From: Helicobacteraceae bacterium
Lineage (GTDB): Bacteria; Campylobacterota; Campylobacteria; Campylobacterales; SZUA-545
DNA length: 8,912 nt
Direction: 5' to 3'
NCBI GenBank assembly: GCA_031276985.1
Contig: JAISMA010000021.1
Span: 1 to 8,912, forward strand
The notes under the pieces were generated by a model. The model did not search any database. It saw only the letters and a list, made by a program, of their open reading frames with translations, and had not been told where the DNA came from. Below, piece after piece: positions 6,835-8,912 of the stretch. A program made the translations under genes and the position numbers. How positions within the stretch are numbered: the stretch's first letter is position 1; each line of letters opens with the position of its first letter.

Positions 6835-7023
6835 ATGGAAATTGACGAGGCAAAAAAGGAACTTGCCAAACTAAAACGCGAAGCGACCGAGATCGCGGGC
6901 AAAATTCACGACATAGTCGAAGATACGCTTTGGAGCGAATACGAGCGCTTAAAACCGCTAAGCGAGGAGCTAATCGCCAAGTGCGAAAGTTTCTACGCTT
7001 TCAAGCGCTCCAACGGCTTATAG
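6835..7023 (+). CDS. DUF683 / Rop-like small nif-associated protein
   Basis: A 62-residue, highly charged, all-helical protein without membrane segment. The pattern is two amphipathic helices, DEAKKELAKLKREATEIAGK and a second running from the DTLWSEY turn through LKPLSEELIAKCESFYAF. This matches the DUF683 (PF05082, Rop-like) family of roughly 60-80 aa proteins encoded in nif clusters near nifX or DUF269 genes. The LKREA...IHDIVED segment is characteristic. Structures of the family (CCE_0567 type) are helical hairpins that associate as bundles; a role in cofactor assembly is suspected but unproven. It is the last gene of the nifB operon, 35 bp after the GNAT gene. A single Cys is present. 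Recognition is by eye but the context strengthens it. Confidence 0.8.
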   Translation: MEIDEAKKELAKLKREATEIAGKIHDIVEDTLWSEYERLKPLSEELIAKCESFYAFKRSNGL

Positions 7024-7050
7024 CAAACTTCCGTTAAGACATTTGCAAAT

Positions 7051-7073
7051 CAAGCGCCATTCGTCAGCGCTTG
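7051..7073 (+). terminator. Possible terminator hairpin after the nif operon
   Basis: CAAGCGC (7051-7057) pairs perfectly with GCGCTTG (7067-7073) around a 9-nt loop, 28 nt after the stop of the DUF683 gene. A second tight palindrome, CATTGCG-T-CGCAATG, follows at 7075-7089. There is no T-run, so it may act weakly, or be part of the repeat field that begins here. Confidence 0.4.
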
Positions 7074-7092
7074 TCATTGCGTCGCAATGTTT

Positions 7093-7173
7093 GGATTCCC
7101 GTCTTCCGTGATTCTGCAACTATCGCGCGGAATAACGGAAGCGCAAGCAAGCGGGCGCTTCGCGGGAATGACG
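7093..7173. repeat. Interrupted dRS3-like palindrome
   Basis: GGATTCCCG (7093-7101) and CGCGGGAATGACG (7161-7173) are the two halves of the kind of palindrome seen intact at 7978-8000, but about 60 bp separate them. The insert carries its own inverted repeat, CTTCCGT (7103-7109) with ACGGAAG (7135-7141). It may be an element with sequence inserted in its centre, or two partial elements side by side. Confidence 0.45.
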
Positions 7174-7351
7174 ATCTACGCGGCAAACCGCACAAAACGC
7201 GCGATTCATCGTTTGATGATTTTGCAATCATTCGTATTTTGGCGCTTTTATTTTTTATGAAAATCCAACATTTGCGTCGTTTCCGCGTCCCTCCCGTCGT
7301 TCTGCGCGAAGTCGCTCAATCGCGAATTCGCAGAACCTGCCGCGCAATCCT

Positions 7352-7596
7352 GTCATTCTGCGCGTAGTCGCAGAATCTAGCATTTAAGACGATCGCGGAT
7401 CAGTCGCCAAACGTAAAGGCTTTGACTTTTTGTTTTTGGATTCTGCGACTACACGCAGAATGACGCAATAAATTGAACTCTTGCAAAACCTAACCGTCGA
7501 TAACGCGAGGGATTGCAAAAGCGTTAAACCGTCCCGTCTCGCGTCATTTTCGCTACGAAGCGACCGTTTCTTGTCATTCTGCGCGTAGTCGCAGAA
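7352..7596 (+). repeat. 245-bp tandem unit, copy A
   Basis: This unit contains hairpin elements direct-inverted-direct, with a unique centre (TAGCATTTAAGAC, then a T-rich stretch) and a second part bearing TTGCAAAA twice, 32 bp apart, each followed by ACCGTC. Copy B lies exactly 265 bp downstream without internal gaps and differs by about 8 bases. Confidence 0.85.
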
Positions 7597-7616
7597 CTCG
7601 CCGCGCAATCCCTCCC

Positions 7617-7861
7617 GTCATTCTGCGCGTAGTCGCAGAATCTAGCATTTAAGACTATCGCGGATCAGTCGCCAAACATAAAGGCTTCGACTTTTTGTTT
7701 TTGGATTCTGCGACTTCGCGCAGAATGACGCAATAAATTGAACTCTTGCAAAACCTAACCGTCAATAACGCGAGGGATTGCAAAAGCGTTAAACCGTCCC
7801 GTCTCGCGTCATTTTCGCGACGAAGCGACCGTTTCTTGTCATTCTGCGCGAAGTCGCAGAA
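7617..7861 (+). repeat. 245-bp tandem unit, copy B
   Basis: Second copy of the unit at 7352-7596, about 97 % identical by direct comparison. Differences fall partly in hairpin centres (CTACACG against CTTCGCG, CGTAG against CGAAG) and the rest are single substitutions. The 20-bp stretch between the copies resembles, with a 4-nt indel, the sequence just before copy A, so the duplicated unit may be about 265 bp long. Confidence 0.85.
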
Positions 7862-7876
7862 TCCAAACCCTCGTTA

Positions 7877-7914
7877 TGTCCGCGACGAAGCGACAGCATG
7901 CTTGCGGGCGGACA
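7877..7914. repeat. Imperfect hairpin TGTCCGC...GCGGACA
   Basis: TGTCCGC (7877-7883) pairs with GCGGACA (7908-7914). Inside, AAGC and GCTT flank ACAGCAT-type sequence and can extend the structure. It lies just after the tandem units and differs from the ATTCTGCG elements. Role unknown. Confidence 0.45.
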
Positions 7915-7977
7915 TCCAAAAACAGAAGGCTAAAAGCGCTTACGATTGTCGATTGCTTTGCGAATACCCTAAACGCT

Positions 7978-8000
7978 GGATTCCCGCCTTCGCGGGAATG
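7978..8000. repeat. dRS3-like palindrome
   Basis: GGATTCCCGCCTTCGCGGGAATG contains the ATTCCCG / CGGGAAT dyad with a CCTTCG-type centre. It resembles the widespread palindromic repeats whose conceptual translation gives IPAFAGM or HSREGGNP. It is a small intergenic repeat, not coding. Confidence 0.75.
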
Positions 8001-8068
8001 TCGAAGAGGCGGGAGAAAGGAATAGCGGAGCGCTGGAAATTTAAGCGCCAAGCGCGGCGGCTACGCTA

Positions 8069-8089
8069 GTTATTGTATGGTAATATAAC
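8069..8089 (+). promoter_or_regulatory. Candidate modE promoter and ModE operator
   Basis: GTTAT (8069-8073) and ATAAC (8085-8089) form an inverted repeat spanning 21 bp. The right side reads ATATAACG, as in the half-sites of the ModE box known from gammaproteobacteria (CGnTATAT inverted repeats). The same stretch contains -10-like TAATAT (8081-8086) or TATAAC (8084-8089), so ModE binding here would block its own transcription. The palindrome is seen; binding is inference. No clear -35 is present. Confidence 0.4.
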
Positions 8090-8110
8090 GCGCTCTTTCA
8101 TTTAAGAGAC

Positions 8111-8115
8111 AAGGG
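8111..8115 (+). promoter_or_regulatory. Ribosome binding site of modE
   Basis: AAGGG lies 6 nt before the ATG at 8122, supporting that start. Confidence 0.6.
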
Positions 8116-8121
8116 TTTAAG

Positions 8122-8904
8122 ATGACTGTCGGCGGAAAAGTTTGGCTTGATCAGGGCGAAGAGCGTTTTCTGGGCGAAAACCGCGTGGCGCTGTTAAAGG
8201 CGATCGCGGATCGCGGCTCAATCAATCAAGCCGCCAAAGTCCTTAAGATTGGTTACAAAACCGCTTGGGATTTGGTGGATGCGATGAATAATCTGGCGTC
8301 GCAACCGCTCGTCGTACGCGTTAGCGGCGGCAAAGGCGGCGGCGGCACGAAATTGACGGAGACGGGCGAGTCGCTGATAAAACTCTTTGATTTGTTGCAA
8401 GCCAAGCATTCTCAGCTAATAACGTTGCTGTCGCGAAACGACGGCGACAACGCCTCGCTGTTGCGAACGGCGCAAAGGATTACAATGAAAACAAGCGCGA
8501 GAAATCAGCTTGCGGGAGTAGTGTCTGAAGTCAAAAAAGGCGCGGTCAATTCGGAGATCAAGTTATTGATACGCGATAAAACGCCGATTGTCGCCACGGT
8601 TACCAACGATGGATTGGACGAAATGGGGCTAAAAGCTGGCGACGAAGCCTACGCGCTTATCAAATCAAGCTGGATTTTATTGGCGCGAAGCAAGCCGAAA
8701 ATGATCAGCGCGAGAAACGTGATCGAAGGAACGGTGGAATCCGTCGCGGAGGGCAAAGTCAATGTGGAGATCAAGCTCGCGATCGACGGCGGCAACACGA
8801 TCACGGCGGTTATCACGGAAGACGCGCAAAAGGAGCTTGACTTCAAGCGCGGCGATAAAGCGTGGGCGCTGTTCAAAGCGTCGCATGTGATTATCGGCGC
8901 TTAA
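8122..8904 (+). CDS. modE: ModE, molybdate-responsive transcriptional regulator
   Basis: A 260-residue regulator, the length of full E. coli ModE (262 aa). Residues about 18-85 form the winged helix-turn-helix of the ModE/LysR-like type (GSINQAAKVLKIGYKTAWD, then the GGKGGGGTKLTE wing). Residues about 122-190 and 195-260 are two Mop/TOBE domains, each beginning with a SARN motif (125-128, 196-199): SARNQLAGVV and SARNVIEGTV. The molybdate-binding Ser, Arg and Lys-Ser positions of the di-Mop unit appear kept (S125, R127, K181-S182). With molybdate bound, ModE dimers repress mod transport genes and can switch molybdoenzyme genes. Here it is likely to tie Mo supply to the neighbouring FeMo-co genes. 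The modABC genes are not in the window but could follow, as the sequence stops 8 bp after the TAA. The upstream palindrome at 8069-8089 suggests autoregulation. Confidence 0.93.
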   Translation: MTVGGKVWLDQGEERFLGENRVALLKAIADRGSINQAAKVLKIGYKTAWDLVDAMNNLASQPLVVRVSGGKGGGGTKLTETGESLIKLFDLLQAKHSQLITLLSRNDGDNASLLRTAQRITMKTSARNQLAGVVSEVKKGAVNSEIKLLIRDKTPIVATVTNDGLDEMGLKAGDEAYALIKSSWILLARSKPKMISARNVIEGTVESVAEGKVNVEIKLAIDGGNTITAVITEDAQKELDFKRGDKAWALFKASHVIIGA

Positions 8905-8912
8905 AACCGCAG

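Larger units (their letters stand above)
7297..7864. repeat. Seven short hairpin elements in alternating orientation (REP/BIME-like)
   Basis: The core is an 8-bp stem ATTCTGCG / CGCAGAAT around a 6-nt centre (CGTAGT, CGAAGT or variants). Direct copies lie at 7352-7377, 7573-7596, 7617-7642 and 7838-7864. Inverted copies lie at 7438-7464 and 7703-7730. A diverged copy with a longer centre lies at 7297-7336. Most are preceded by GTC or followed by GAC/GTC-type flanks. Stem arms are identical between copies while the centres vary, as expected for palindromic repeats that keep a hairpin. They resemble REP sequences arranged as BIMEs; no transposase for them is in the window. Confidence 0.8.
7024..8121. 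other. Non-coding repeat-rich intergenic region
   Basis: About 1.1 kb separates the nifB operon from modE. It holds no credible gene: open frames of 74-107 codons here are made of repeated hairpin sequence and give typical spurious translations (for example RWIPAFAGM). It contains short palindromes of the ATTCTGCG...CGCAGAAT type, a tandem 245-bp duplication, dRS3-like ATTCCCG...CGGGAAT palindromes and, at the end, the modE promoter region. This is in contrast to the tightly packed, overlapping genes elsewhere. Confidence 0.85.

Noticed and set aside
7071..7367. Open frame of 98 codons after the DUF683 gene
   Set aside because: It is composed of palindromic repeat sequence, has a biased basic composition (many Arg) and no family resemblance.
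7384..7608. Minus-strand open frame of 74 codons inside tandem copy A
   Set aside because: It contains the hairpin repeat translated as VILRVVAESKN, a typical artefact of such repeats.
7297..7864. CRISPR array
   Set aside because: Repeats alternate in orientation and spacing is irregular (about 20 to 110 bp); the long unit is itself duplicated, so there are no unique spacers of constant size.
7746..8069. Open frame of 107 codons in the repeat region, plus strand
   Set aside because: It runs through the second tandem copy and the dRS3-like palindrome and yields the well-known spurious RWIPAFAGM translation. It has no ribosome binding site and no domain pattern.

Overview
This window is part of a nitrogen-fixation locus from a Gram-negative bacterium. 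The small repertoire, purine-rich AAAGG-type ribosome binding sites, heavy ATA/AAA/GCG codon use and the look of the YceI, ClpX and NifB proteins suggest a Campylobacterota-like proteobacterium. That placement is an impression from protein style, not a computed result. No nitrogenase structural genes (nifHDK) lie inside the window, but cofactor assembly and molybdenum control are clear: NifB (NifB-co synthesis), NifV (homocitrate synthesis), a DUF683/Rop-like small nif protein and ModE (molybdate-responsive regulator).

Layout. Positions 1-95 hold a nested inverted repeat and the leader of a secreted YceI-family lipocalin-like protein (96-620, +). A GC-rich hairpin at 629-648 separates it from a convergent minus-strand operon. 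In transcription order that operon is a SIR2_2-like protein (3341-2529), ClpX (2532-1333, ATGA overlap) and a PAS-domain protein (1340-651, 8-bp overlap). A 166-bp divergent intergenic region (3342-3507) leads to the plus-strand operon nifB (3508-4881), nifV (4878-5987, GTGA overlap), a GNAT acetyltransferase (5969-6799, TTG start, 19-nt overlap) and a DUF683 protein (6835-7023). Positions 7024-8121 are about 1.1 kb of non-coding, repeat-rich DNA: seven short hairpin elements in alternating orientation, a 245-bp unit present twice in tandem at about 97 % identity, and dRS3-like palindromes. modE (8122-8904, +) closes the window, preceded by a possible ModE operator.

How the parts fit. nifB and nifV supply the iron-sulfur precursor and the organic ligand of FeMo-co, and ModE links the locus to molybdate supply. 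The divergent operon is the most unusual part. In Azotobacter vinelandii a nif-associated ClpX paralogue (ClpX2) is known to affect NifB and NifEN levels. Here a clpX with several departures from the standard sequence sits back to back with nifB, translationally coupled to a SIR2-fold protein lacking the usual catalytic His-Gly and to a PAS protein that looks like a decayed histidine kinase. This suggests a dedicated nif control or turnover module, which is inference from context. The window also carries a strong excess of the palindrome CGATCG.
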